A stretch of 24,606 bases of DNA, from positions 1 through 24,606 of the forward strand of contig DATIQN010000025.1 of the NCBI GenBank assembly GCA_035470785.1, given 5' to 3'. This document shows, piece after piece, positions 9,617 through 17,471 of the stretch. The position numbers were made by a program, and so were the translations under genes. Each line of letters opens with the position of its first letter. Within the stretch, counting starts at the first letter, position 1. Origin of the DNA: Croceibacterium_B sp035470785. GTDB taxonomy: Bacteria > Pseudomonadota > Alphaproteobacteria > Sphingomonadales > Sphingomonadaceae. The notes under the pieces were generated by a model. The model was not told where the DNA came from and made no database searches. It was given only the letters and a program-made list of their open reading frames with translations.

Positions 9617-10291
9617 TTATTCGAGCACGCCCTCGTGCAGCCTGACCACACGGTCCATCTTCTGCGCCAGCCGCTCGTTGTGGGTGGCGACTAGCGCTGC
9701 GCTGCCCTGCCCGCGCACGAGCTCGAGGAACTGCCCCAGGACCTTGTCCGCGGTGGCTTCGTCGAGGTTACCGGTCGGCTCGTCGGCAAGCACCAGCTGC
9801 GGCTTGTTGGCCAGCGCGCGGGCAACGGCGACACGTTGCTGCTCGCCGCCCGAGAGCTGGCTGGGCCGGTGATCGAAGCGCTGCGCCAGGCCGAGCGCGG
9901 TCAGCAGTTCGCGCGCCCGCACCGCCGCGACATCCCGGTCCTTGCCGGCAACGAGCTGCGGCAGGATCACGTTCTCCTCGGCGTTGAAGTCGGGCAGCAG
10001 GTGGTGGAACTGGTAGACGAAGCCGAGGTGGTTGCGCCGCAGCGCGGTGCGTTCGCCGCTGTCTAGCTTCGTCGCGTCGACCCCGGCGATCTCGATCACG
10101 CCGCCGAAGCCACCTTCGAGCAGCCCGACTGCCTGCAGCATGGTCGACTTACCGGATCCCGACGGGCCGAGCAGCGCGACGATCTCGCCCGCTCCCACCG
10201 TCAGGTTCACGCCGCGCAGCACGTCGATCCTGATCCCGCCCTGCTCGAAGCTGCGGGTGAGGTTCGTCAGGCGGATGACCTCGTCACTCAT
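9617..10291 (-). CDS. lolD: Lipoprotein-releasing ABC transporter, ATP-binding subunit LolD
   Basis: The protein has 224 residues, the normal LolD length. The ABC ATPase motifs are complete: Walker A GPSGSGKS (42-49), Q-loop FVYQFHHLLPDF (91-102), signature LSGGEQ (146-151), Walker B LVLADE (166-171) followed by PTGNLD, and the switch His in VATHNE. LolD powers release of outer-membrane lipoproteins from the inner membrane onto LolA. The short MacB/LolD-type layout and the partner gene identify it: its ATG lies inside the end of lolC (8-bp overlap), indicating translational coupling. No substrate-specific feature separates it from other MacB-like ATPases, but the context is strong. Confidence 0.93.
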   Translation of the reverse strand: MSDEVIRLTNLTRSFEQGGIRIDVLRGVNLTVGAGEIVALLGPSGSGKSTMLQAVGLLEGGFGGVIEIAGVDATKLDSGERTALRRNHLGFVYQFHHLLPDFNAEENVILPQLVAGKDRDVAAVRARELLTALGLAQRFDHRPSQLSGGEQQRVAVARALANKPQLVLADEPTGNLDEATADKVLGQFLELVRGQGSAALVATHNERLAQKMDRVVRLHEGVLE

Positions 10292-11525
10292 AACGCAGCA
10301 CCTGCACGGGGTCGGTGCTGGCCGCCTTCATCGCGGGGTAGAGCGTGGCGAGGAAGCTCAGCACCAGCGCCATCACGACGATCATGGTCACTTCGACTGG
10401 ATCGGTGCGCGAAGGTAGGTCGGTCAGGAAGCGGACCGACGGGTCCCACAGGTTCTCGCCGGTCATCCGCTCGATCAGGTGGACGATCGGCTGGCGGAAG
10501 ATCAACACCAGCGCGCCGAAGATCAGCCCGGCGACGGTGCCGATCGCGCCGATCGTGAAGCCGACCGTGACGAAGACCTTGAGCAGGCTCTTCCGCGTCG
10601 CCCCCATCGTACGAAGGATGGCGATGTCTCGGGTCTTCGAGCGCACCAGCATGATCAGCGAGGAAAGGATGTTGAATACCGCCACCAGCACGATGATCGA
10701 GAGCACGAAGAACATCGCCACGCGCTCCACCTGCAGCGCATCGAACAGGCTGGCGTTGATCGACTTCCAGTCGGACACTACGGCCTGCCCCTCAAGCTTG
10801 TGGGCGAGCGGCTTCAAGGTCTCGCGCACCGTATCCGGATTGGTCGTCTTGACTTCGATCATCTGGATCGAGTCACCGCTCAAGAGTAGCGTCTGCGCGT
10901 TGGGAATCGGCATGACCACGAAGGCCTTGTCGTAATCGTAAACGCCGATTTCGAATATGACGGTGACGGTGTAACCCACTTCGCGCGGCACGGTGCCGAA
11001 CGGCGTCGGCCGGCCTTGCGGATTGATAATCGTCAGCGTGTCGCCGATGCCGATGCCGAGGTTTTCGGCGAGGCGCGAGCCGATGGCGACGTTGTTCAGG
11101 TCGGGCTTGAGCGTCGAAAGATCGCCTTGCTTCACTTCCGGCTTGATGCGGGCGATGTCCTCGGCGGTGTTGCCGCGGACCAGGATCGCCTCGGCGCGGC
11201 CGTTGAAGGTTGCCAGCAGCGGCTGCTCGATCAGCGGGCTGGCGCGCGTGACGCCGGGCGTGTCGCGCACTTCCTTGAGCACTTCCTGCCAGTTTTCGAG
11301 CCGGCCGCCATAGGCCTGGATGACCGCGTGGCCGTTGAGGCCGACGATCTTGTCGATCAGCTCGCCGCGAAAGCCGTTCATCACGCTCATCACGATGACC
11401 AGCGCGGCGACCCCGAGCATCACCGCGACCAGGCTGATACCGGCGACGAGCGCAATGAACGCCTCGTTGCGCCCGGGCAGCATGTAGCGCTTGGCGATCG
11501 TCCATTCGAAGGGAGAAAGGATCAA
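10284..11525 (-). CDS. lolC: Lipoprotein-releasing ABC transporter, permease LolC/E
   Basis: I chose TTG 11525 as the start because it gives the family N-terminus (LSPFEWTIAKRY) with AAGGG about 10 bases upstream. The longer ATG frame at 11621 runs back into the terminator of the neighbouring gene. The product has 413 residues. One N-terminal helix (about 23-48, ending IVMSVMNGFR) is followed by a large periplasmic domain, then three C-terminal helices in the MacB/FtsX-like part (VAMFFVLSIIVLVAVFNIL, the GFTIGAIGTVAGLIFG region and MIVVMALVLSFLATLYPA). The C-terminus DPVQVLRYE is a hallmark. Alphaproteobacteria often have a single LolC/E-type (LolF-like) permease acting as a homodimer. It works with LolD to extract mature lipoproteins. 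Confidence 0.92.
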   Translation of the reverse strand: MILSPFEWTIAKRYMLPGRNEAFIALVAGISLVAVMLGVAALVIVMSVMNGFRGELIDKIVGLNGHAVIQAYGGRLENWQEVLKEVRDTPGVTRASPLIEQPLLATFNGRAEAILVRGNTAEDIARIKPEVKQGDLSTLKPDLNNVAIGSRLAENLGIGIGDTLTIINPQGRPTPFGTVPREVGYTVTVIFEIGVYDYDKAFVVMPIPNAQTLLLSGDSIQMIEVKTTNPDTVRETLKPLAHKLEGQAVVSDWKSINASLFDALQVERVAMFFVLSIIVLVAVFNILSSLIMLVRSKTRDIAILRTMGATRKSLLKVFVTVGFTIGAIGTVAGLIFGALVLIFRQPIVHLIERMTGENLWDPSVRFLTDLPSRTDPVEVTMIVVMALVLSFLATLYPAMKAASTDPVQVLRYE

Positions 11526-11590
11526 GCGATGGCGCCCTTGGCTGCTTGTGGTGCGTCGGCGTGTAAGTAGGCGCAGCCTATGCTGCAACG

Positions 11591-11618
11591 AAAAAGGCCG
11601 GTCCCGACCGGACCGGCC
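11591..11618 (-). terminator. Intrinsic terminator of the aldehyde dehydrogenase gene
   Basis: Perfect 9-bp stem GGCCGGTCC (11596-11604) / GGACCGGCC (11610-11618) with a 5-base loop. On the minus strand it is followed by five T (bases 11595-11591). It lies 20 bases after the aldehyde dehydrogenase stop codon and upstream of the lolC start, so it separates the two transcripts. Confidence 0.9.
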
Positions 11619-11637
11619 CATTCAACGTTCCGGCCGG

Positions 11638-12990
11638 TCAGGCGGCCTTCTGGTGAGTGTAGACGGCGCGCTCGTGCGAGAACGCCTTGAAGCCGAAATA
11701 GCCGTGATAGCTGCCGGTCCCACTCTGGTTGACACCACCGAAGGGGAGCTGGTTTTCAAGATAATGCGAGAACACCCCGTTGACGGTCACGCCGCCGGAC
11801 GAAGTCCGGTCGAGCACCTTCTGCACGTTGGCCGGATTGTCGCTGTAGATGTAGAGCGCCAGCGGCTTGTCGCGCGCCTCGATGTAACCGATGACCTGGT
11901 CGAGATTGTCGTAAGTCATCACCGGCAGGACGGGGGCGAAGATCTCTTCCTGGAGGATCTTCATCTGCGGCGTGACGCCGGTGAGCATCGTCGGGTGGAT
12001 CGTCAGGTCATCTTCTTCCAGCTGGCCGCCAACCGCGACCGTGGCGCCCTTTTCGACCGCATCGTCGACCATCGCCTTCACGCGCTTGAAGTTGCCCGCG
12101 TTGACGATCTGCGCGATCGCTTCCTTCTTGATCGCGCCGTCGGAATAGAGATTCTCGGCAACCTTGGCCTTGAACCCTGCGACCAGCCGGCCCTTCTCGC
12201 TTTCCTTCACGAAAACGTAGTCCGGGCAGATGCAGGCCTGGCCGCCGTTGAACTGCTTGGCGCCGGCGAGGTCCGCGGCGATCTTCTCGATGTCCGCGCC
12301 CTCGTCGATGATCACCGGCGACTTGCCGCCGAGCTCGAGCGTCACGCTCGCCAGGTGCTTGGCCGCCGCGGCGGCGACGATTTTGCCGACCCGCGTGCTG
12401 CCCGTGAAAAAGATGTGGTTGAACGGCAGCTCGAGCAGCGCTTCGGCGACGCTGACATCGCCCTCGAACAGCGCCACCTCGTTCTCGTCGAACACCTCGC
12501 GGATGATCTCGCCGGCAATCTTCGCCGTGTTGGGGCACAAGTCGGTCAGCTTGACCATGCAGCAATTGCCCGCCGCCACGGCCGCCGCGAGCGGGCCAAA
12601 GACGAGGCCCAGCGGGAAGTTCCACGGGCCGAGGATCAGGCACACGCCACGCGCCTCGTAGACGATCTGCGCCTTGTCGTTCGGGTTCATCGAAGGCGTG
12701 ATCTCGGTCGGCTTCATCCATTCGTCGAGGTTGTCGATATTGCGCTGGATGTTCGACGTGACGTTCATCACCTCGGTCACGCGGATTTCGCCCTCGGGCT
12801 TGCGCGTGTCCTTCCGAACCGCCGCGACGATGTCGTCCGCGTGCGCCTCAACCGCGGCCTTGAGCCTGGCGAGCTTGCCCTTGCGCTCGGCGGCCGAGGT
12901 CGCCTTGACGTCCCATTGATGCTCGCGCTGCAAGTCGAAGACCCGCGAGATTTCCTTGGCGTCGGGGGCGGTTTGCGCTGTGCTGGACAT
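11638..12990 (-). CDS. Aldehyde dehydrogenase, coniferyl-aldehyde dehydrogenase-like (class 3 type)
   Basis: The protein has 450 residues, short as in class 3 and coniferyl-aldehyde dehydrogenases. Catalytic features are intact: PWNFPL (Asn124), cofactor loop FTGSTRVGK (195-203), general base Glu219 in LELGGKSP and nucleophile Cys253 in GGQACICPDY. It oxidises aldehydes to acids with NAD(P)+ in the cytoplasm. The motif neighbourhood and the C-terminal LPFGGVNQSGTGSYHG point to the CalB-like group, which acts on aromatic or long-chain aldehydes; the substrate remains inferred. AGGAAA lies just before ATG 12990. A strong terminator follows. It occupies the place next to lolC where many alphaproteobacteria carry proS. 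Confidence 0.88.
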   Translation of the reverse strand: MSSTAQTAPDAKEISRVFDLQREHQWDVKATSAAERKGKLARLKAAVEAHADDIVAAVRKDTRKPEGEIRVTEVMNVTSNIQRNIDNLDEWMKPTEITPSMNPNDKAQIVYEARGVCLILGPWNFPLGLVFGPLAAAVAAGNCCMVKLTDLCPNTAKIAGEIIREVFDENEVALFEGDVSVAEALLELPFNHIFFTGSTRVGKIVAAAAAKHLASVTLELGGKSPVIIDEGADIEKIAADLAGAKQFNGGQACICPDYVFVKESEKGRLVAGFKAKVAENLYSDGAIKKEAIAQIVNAGNFKRVKAMVDDAVEKGATVAVGGQLEEDDLTIHPTMLTGVTPQMKILQEEIFAPVLPVMTYDNLDQVIGYIEARDKPLALYIYSDNPANVQKVLDRTSSGGVTVNGVFSHYLENQLPFGGVNQSGTGSYHGYFGFKAFSHERAVYTHQKAA

Positions 12991-13103
12991 GAGGTTTCCT
13001 GTCTGGGGTCGAGGTGATTTCTGGTTTCGCGCTCATATGGACGCTGCGCCGAAAAATGCCAGCGCGCGTTGACAAAGGTAAGGCGGACAAAGCCGCGGCG
13101 CAT

Positions 13104-13841
13104 TCAACGGTCGTCGCGGGCGATCCAGGTCTCGCTATGTGCTTCGAGCGACCAGACCGCGTGGCCATCGCTGTCGCGCGCCGGGCGATAGCGATAGCGC
13201 TGCTCGATGAGGCGGCAGGCGAGGTTGTCGAGTACTCGGTAGCCGCTCGAATGCTCGACGCGGCAGCGACTCACGTGCCCGTCCGCCTCGACCCGGTCGA
13301 TGACCTCGACGGTCGCCTCCTGCCCCGGCGCGAGCACGCCCTCGGGTAAGTCGCTGTAGTGAAGGCTGCCCTGGATGCGCTCCGGCCCCACGACCGAGTC
13401 GCCATCGCCTTCCCCCTCGCCGCCCAAGCCTCCGCCGCCATTGCCGTTACCCACGCCACCGGCGCCCTGGCCGGGGCCTGGCCGGTTCGACGCGCCGGTG
13501 TTGGCGGCCGCACCGATTCCGGCCTGGGGAGCGGTGACGACCGCTGGCGGGACGATGATCGGCCGAACCGGCGGGGCGACGACGGCGGTCGCCTGATTGT
13601 GCATGTTGCGGGGCGAAGCCTCGTGCTTGGGCGCGGGTTTGCGCGCGTGGCGCACTTCGGGCGGCTTGGGCCGCTCGGTCGGTCGTGCCTCGGGCGGCGT
13701 AAAATTCAGCGAAATCAGCGGCACCTGCCGCTGTATGGTCTGCTGAACCCTCAGCCCAAACATCAAGACCGCGCCCATAAACGCGACGATCGCGACCGAC
13801 GCGGCGGCCGACAGCGTGCGCGGTGGGTGCGGATCATACAT
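13104..13841 (-). CDS. TonB-like energy transducer protein
   Basis: I chose ATG 13841 (245 residues, starting MYDPHPPRTLSA) because it puts the membrane anchor near the N-terminus; a longer frame from 13970 overlaps the end of recG and adds non-typical sequence. A single hydrophobic helix (about 12-31) is followed by a Pro/Lys/Arg-rich stretch (ARPTERPKPPEVRHARKPAP). Next come a Gly/Asn-rich linker and a C-terminal TonB-type domain (about 165-245) with VEVIDRVEADGHVSRCRV and RLIEQRYRYRPA. Such proteins reach across the periplasm to drive TonB-dependent receptors with ExbBD energy. No exbB, exbD or receptor gene is adjacent, so it is an orphan transducer or TonB-domain protein. No clear Shine-Dalgarno is visible. 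Confidence 0.75.
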   Translation of the reverse strand: MYDPHPPRTLSAAASVAIVAFMGAVLMFGLRVQQTIQRQVPLISLNFTPPEARPTERPKPPEVRHARKPAPKHEASPRNMHNQATAVVAPPVRPIIVPPAVVTAPQAGIGAAANTGASNRPGPGQGAGGVGNGNGGGGLGGEGEGDGDSVVGPERIQGSLHYSDLPEGVLAPGQEATVEVIDRVEADGHVSRCRVEHSSGYRVLDNLACRLIEQRYRYRPARDSDGHAVWSLEAHSETWIARDDR

Positions 13842-13939
13842 CGACGCGGTTACTGACGGGAAATGCGGGCATGCCTGCACAACGCTTCGCGCGGCGAAGT
13901 TATCCTCTTGCGAGAACGCCTCAGGTGCTGCGAAGCCGG

Positions 13940-16000
13940 CTAACCGCCCCGCAGAAGCTGCACCCCCCAATCGCGCTCGAACAGGTAGAGCAGCAGCCGC
14001 GCTGCCTCGCCGCGCTCGCCCTCGAGCCCGCCGTCGCGCTCGATCAGCAACTTCGCGTCGTCGTGGGCGATTGGGAGCAGGCGCTGGATCTGGTCGAGGT
14101 CTGCGACGCGGAACGGCGTGTCGCCCGACTGGCGGGTGCCGAGCAGCTCGCCGCCGCCGCGCAGCTTGAGATCTTCCTCGGCGAGGCGGAAGCCGTCCTG
14201 AGTCTCGCGCATCAGGGCGAGGCGCTGTTTACCCGCCTCGGAAAGTTCACCGCTTCTTAACAACAGGCAGACCGATTTCGCGCTGCCCCGGCCGACCCGC
14301 CCGCGCAGCTGGTGGAGCTGGGCAAGCCCGAAGCGCTCGGCCTGCTCGATCACCATCAGCGCGGCGTTGGGAACGTCGACGCCGACCTCGATCACGGTGG
14401 TGGCGACGAGGAGCCTGGCCTCGCCGCCGGCAAAGCGTTCCATCGCAGCGTCCTTCAGCTCGGGCTTGAGCTGGCCATGGACGAGCACGACGATGTCGCC
14501 GAAGCGCGCCTTGAGCGCAGCGTAGCGGGCCTCGGCGGCGGCGATGTCCTCGCTTTCGAGCTCGCGCACCATGGGGCAGACCCAATAGGCCTGCTGCCCG
14601 CCTTCGAGATGCCGGGCGAGGCCGTCGACGACTTCGGACATGCGCTCGACGGGGATCACGCGGGTGTCGATCGGCTGGCGTCCGGGAGGCATCTCGTCGA
14701 GCTGGCTGACGTCCATCTCCCCGTGCTCGGCGAGCACCAGTGTGCGCGGGATCGGCGTAGCGGTCATCGACAGCGTGTGCGGCGCGAGCTTGCCCTTCTG
14801 GGTCAGCAGCAGGCGCTGCGAGACGCCGAAGCGGTGCTGCTCGTCGATCACCACCAGGCCGAGGTCTCGGTAGCCGACGGTGTCCTGGAAGATCGCGTGG
14901 GTGCCGACGACGATCTGGATGCTGCCGTCCATCAGCCCCATCAGGATGCTTTCGCGCGCCCTGCCCTTGTCGCGCCCGGTGAGCAGCGCGATGGTGACGC
15001 CGGTCGGCGCAGCAAGCTGGCGCAGAGTCTCGTAGTGCTGGCGCGCGAGGATTTCGGTCGGCGCGAGCATCGCCGCCTGCGCCCCGGCCTCGACCGCGAT
15101 CAGCATGGCTTCGAGCGCAACCACCGTCTTGCCCGAGCCAACGTCGCCTTGCAGCAGCCGCAGCATCGGATGCGGCTGGGCCATGTCGCCCTCGATCTCG
15201 CCGATCGAGCGCCGTTGTGCGCCGGTCAGCGGAAACGGCAATTGCAGCTTGCCGCGCAGCCGCCCGTCGCCCTGCAGCGGTTGGCCCTTGCGGCGGCGGT
15301 TGTCGGCGCGGACGAGCAGCAGCGCGAGGCTGTTGGCGAGCAGCTCGTCGTAGGCGAGCCGATCTCGCGCCTCCGAATGCTCGCTGCGATGGGCGAGAAC
15401 GAGCGCGTCGCGCCAAGCGGGCCACTTGTGCCGGTCGAGCAGGCCGGGCTCGACCCATTCGGGAAACTGCGGCGCGCGTTCGAGCGATTGCGCGACGAGG
15501 TCGGCAACCTTCGGCTGCGTCAGCCCCTCGGCGAGCGAATAGACCGGCTCGACCAGCTGGCCCATCAACCCAGCGCTGCCTTCGGCGACGTGGTCGGGGT
15601 GGACGATCTGCAGCATGTCGCCGTAGCGGTCGAGACGGCCGGCAACCCAGCGTTTCTCGCCGACCGGGAGCTGCTTTTTGGCGCTGTAGCTCGCGCGTCC
15701 GAAATAGGTCAGCGCGAGCACGTTGCCTTTCGCGTCCTGCGCCAGCACGCGATATGGCCCGCGGCCGGTGCGCGGAGCGCGGTGCTCGACCGGCGTCAGC
15801 GCGACGACGATCTGCTCGCCCTCGTTCGCCTCATCGAGATCGGCCACCGCGCGGCGCTGCACGAAGCGGTCGGGCAAGTGGAAGAGCACGTCACGCACCC
15901 GCGTCAGGCCGAGCTTGTCGAGCGGCTTCTTCAGCTTCGGGCCGACGCCTTCGAGGCTGTCAGTCTCGGCGAACAGCGGGTTGAGGCGATCGGGGCGCAT
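13940..16000 (-). CDS. recG: ATP-dependent DNA helicase RecG
   Basis: The protein has 686 residues, full length. The start MRPDRLNPLFAETDSLEGVG and the helix-hairpin-helix-like GVGPKLKKPLDKLGL are typical of RecG. A wedge/OB domain follows (about 55-150), then the superfamily 2 helicase core: Walker A GDVGSGKT (285-292), APTEILARQH, DEQH box (386-389), TATPIPRTL, and the RecG/Mfd-specific RFGLAQLHQLRGRVGRG motif. RecG reverses stalled forks and migrates branched DNA. It stands in the recG-sdhE-mfd neighbourhood common in alphaproteobacteria, and is transcribed divergently from the hemerythrin gene. Confidence 0.97.
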   Translation of the reverse strand: MRPDRLNPLFAETDSLEGVGPKLKKPLDKLGLTRVRDVLFHLPDRFVQRRAVADLDEANEGEQIVVALTPVEHRAPRTGRGPYRVLAQDAKGNVLALTYFGRASYSAKKQLPVGEKRWVAGRLDRYGDMLQIVHPDHVAEGSAGLMGQLVEPVYSLAEGLTQPKVADLVAQSLERAPQFPEWVEPGLLDRHKWPAWRDALVLAHRSEHSEARDRLAYDELLANSLALLLVRADNRRRKGQPLQGDGRLRGKLQLPFPLTGAQRRSIGEIEGDMAQPHPMLRLLQGDVGSGKTVVALEAMLIAVEAGAQAAMLAPTEILARQHYETLRQLAAPTGVTIALLTGRDKGRARESILMGLMDGSIQIVVGTHAIFQDTVGYRDLGLVVIDEQHRFGVSQRLLLTQKGKLAPHTLSMTATPIPRTLVLAEHGEMDVSQLDEMPPGRQPIDTRVIPVERMSEVVDGLARHLEGGQQAYWVCPMVRELESEDIAAAEARYAALKARFGDIVVLVHGQLKPELKDAAMERFAGGEARLLVATTVIEVGVDVPNAALMVIEQAERFGLAQLHQLRGRVGRGSAKSVCLLLRSGELSEAGKQRLALMRETQDGFRLAEEDLKLRGGGELLGTRQSGDTPFRVADLDQIQRLLPIAHDDAKLLIERDGGLEGERGEAARLLLYLFERDWGVQLLRGG

Positions 16001-16065
16001 GGTGACGGTCTAATCGCCCGGCTCCGTGCCGTCACCCGCCAGCGCGCTGAGATATGTTAATTGGG

Positions 16066-16090
16066 GGAACTTCGCCATCGCCAATGCTTT
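16066..16090 (+). promoter_or_regulatory. Possible EcfG-type (general stress) promoter of the hemerythrin gene
   Basis: GGAAC (16066-16070), 16 bases, then CTTT (16087-16090). The alphaproteobacterial EcfG consensus is GGAAC-N16/17-CGTT, so the -35 matches fully and the -10 in three of four bases. The ATG lies 43 bases downstream. Weak evidence, but stress induction would suit a hemerythrin protein. Confidence 0.3.
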
Positions 16091-16133
16091 AGCCAAGCAA
16101 GGGCGCTCGCTGCCCCCACAACAGGAGCAAGTC

Positions 16134-16646
16134 ATGGCGCAACAGGAATTTACCGACGCGATCGCGATGCTGAAGGCGGATCATCGCAAGGTCGAAGAGC
16201 TGTTTTCGAAGTTCGAAAACGCTAGCGGCGACGGCAAGAAGCAGCAAATCGCCGAGCAGATCTGCAACGAGCTCAAGATTCACACCATGCTCGAGGAGGA
16301 GATCTTCTATCCCGCACTCGAAGGCAAGATCGAGGAAGACACGCTAAGTGAAGCCTACGTCGAGCATGACGGCGCCAAGATGCTGATCAACGATATAATG
16401 GCGGGTGGCCCGGACGACGATTTCTACGACGCCAAGGTCAAGGTGCTGGGCGAGGAGATCGAGCACCACGTCAAGGAAGAGGAAGCGCCGAGCGAAGGAA
16501 TGTTCTCTCAATCGCGCGACACCGATGTCGATCTCGTCGCGCTGCGCGACCAGATGCTGGCGCGCAAGGAAGAGCTGCTGGCGCAGGTTGAGAACGGCGG
16601 TCTTCCGCCGGCGCAGCCGACTGCTGTGAGCCCTCAGGCGGCCTAA
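16134..16646 (+). CDS. Hemerythrin HHE-domain protein
   Basis: From ATG 16134 (AGGAG 6 bases upstream) the product has 170 residues. Residues about 7-118 form a four-helix hemerythrin HHE domain with candidate di-iron ligands His17 (KADHRKVEELF), His50 and Glu54 (KIHTMLEEEIFYPAL), His78 (VEHDGAK) and His111/His112 plus Glu116 (EEIEHHVKEEE). Such proteins bind O2 or NO, or store or sense iron, and many alphaproteobacterial members respond to stress. The C-terminal part (about 120-170) is a charged helix with a low-complexity Pro/Gln/Ala end. It is cytoplasmic, with no signal peptide. It lies between recG and sdhE-mfd, which are often closer neighbours, so it is probably an insertion into that block. 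Confidence 0.88.
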   Translation: MAQQEFTDAIAMLKADHRKVEELFSKFENASGDGKKQQIAEQICNELKIHTMLEEEIFYPALEGKIEEDTLSEAYVEHDGAKMLINDIMAGGPDDDFYDAKVKVLGEEIEHHVKEEEAPSEGMFSQSRDTDVDLVALRDQMLARKEELLAQVENGGLPPAQPTAVSPQAA

Positions 16647-16745
16647 ACCTAAAGCCCCTTGTCCGGACCCGGGACGAATTACTGAATCGCTTGCCCGACT
16701 CGGGCCCGCCGGTTCACTCTCTTCCCGGGTCGCGGAAGGGGCGTC

Positions 16746-17027
16746 ATGCACCTCGAGAATCTTGCGCCGCTGCTGCGCTTGTGGCCCCTGTTCGCGCTTC
16801 TGGCGGCGGGCTTCGTTGCCTTCTACTTCTATGAGAGCGGGCGGCGTGCTCGCGATCAGCGGCGCGTCCTCGAACGCGACCGGAAGTACCGGCTCGCCGA
16901 GTGCGCCTATGGCGCCCGCCTGCGCGCCCGCGAATGGCTCACCCGGACGAAGACGCCGCGCCTCACCTACCAGGGTCCGCCGATCGAGGATCAGGCCCGC
17001 TGGCCGAAGGCGCGACGGCGCAAGTAG
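16746..17027 (+). CDS. Small single-pass membrane protein, highly basic
   Basis: The product has 93 residues from ATG 16746, with GGAAGGGG just upstream. One hydrophobic helix (about residues 11-29, LWPLFALLAAGFVAFYFY) is followed by a long Arg/Lys-rich cytoplasmic tail (SGRRARDQRRVLERDRK) that ends RWPKARRRK. I recognise no family. It sits between the hemerythrin gene and sdhE on the same strand; both gaps (99 and 45 bases) are compatible with one transcript. Confidence 0.65.
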   Translation: MHLENLAPLLRLWPLFALLAAGFVAFYFYESGRRARDQRRVLERDRKYRLAECAYGARLRAREWLTRTKTPRLTYQGPPIEDQARWPKARRRK

Positions 17028-17072
17028 GCCGTCGCAGTTGCCATTCGCAGGGCCGCGGCATATCGCCGACCC

Positions 17073-17336
17073 ATGCCGCAGCTCGCTCATCGCCTCGCCC
17101 GCGCTCGTTTCCGAGCCTGGCACCGCGGCACCCGCGAGGCGGATTACATGATCGGCGGCTTCTTCGACGCCCGGCACTCCGGCTGGGCGGAACCCGGCCT
17201 CGAATGGTTCGAAGCGCTGCTCGAGGAAGACGACGTCGACATCATGGCTTGGGCGCTGGGCGGCGCCGAAGTGCCTGAAAAATATGCCGGACCGCTGATG
17301 CTGGCTCTGCAAAGGCTCGACTACGTCACCATATAG
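17073..17336 (+). CDS. sdhE: Succinate dehydrogenase assembly factor SdhE (FAD assembly factor)
   Basis: The product has 87 residues, the normal size. The family signature RGTREAD (residues 18-24) appears in the context FRAWHRGTREADYMIGGF, followed by the acidic WFEALLEEDDVDIMAWALGG and PEKYAGPLM. SdhE helps attach FAD covalently to the flavoprotein subunit of succinate dehydrogenase in the cytoplasm. A position between recG and mfd is conserved in many alphaproteobacteria. No strong Shine-Dalgarno is visible; a terminator follows at 17405-17424. Confidence 0.92.
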   Translation: MPQLAHRLARARFRAWHRGTREADYMIGGFFDARHSGWAEPGLEWFEALLEEDDVDIMAWALGGAEVPEKYAGPLMLALQRLDYVTI

Positions 17337-17404
17337 CTTGCGCGAAGCGCGTCTGGCCGCCTAGGCCGCCGCCATCGCACAATGCTCGCCGGCGGCGCCC
17401 TTCC

Positions 17405-17424
17405 AAGACCCGCCGGCGGGTTTT
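17405..17424 (+). terminator. Intrinsic terminator between sdhE and mfd
   Basis: CCCG (17409-17412), loop CCGG, CGGG (17417-17420), then TTTT. The preceding AAGA can pair with the T-run and lengthen the stem to about 8 bp. It lies 69 bases past the sdhE stop and 48 bases before the chosen mfd start, which argues that mfd has its own promoter and does not start at the upstream ATG 17382. Confidence 0.55.
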
Positions 17425-17471
17425 CGCGCGTGCCCGCCGCCCGTGAACAGCAGGACTATTCAATCTTTCGC

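Noticed and set aside
14312..16060. 582-residue plus-strand open frame opposite recG
   Set aside because: It is antisense to an unmistakable RecG and shows the same low-complexity shadow composition.
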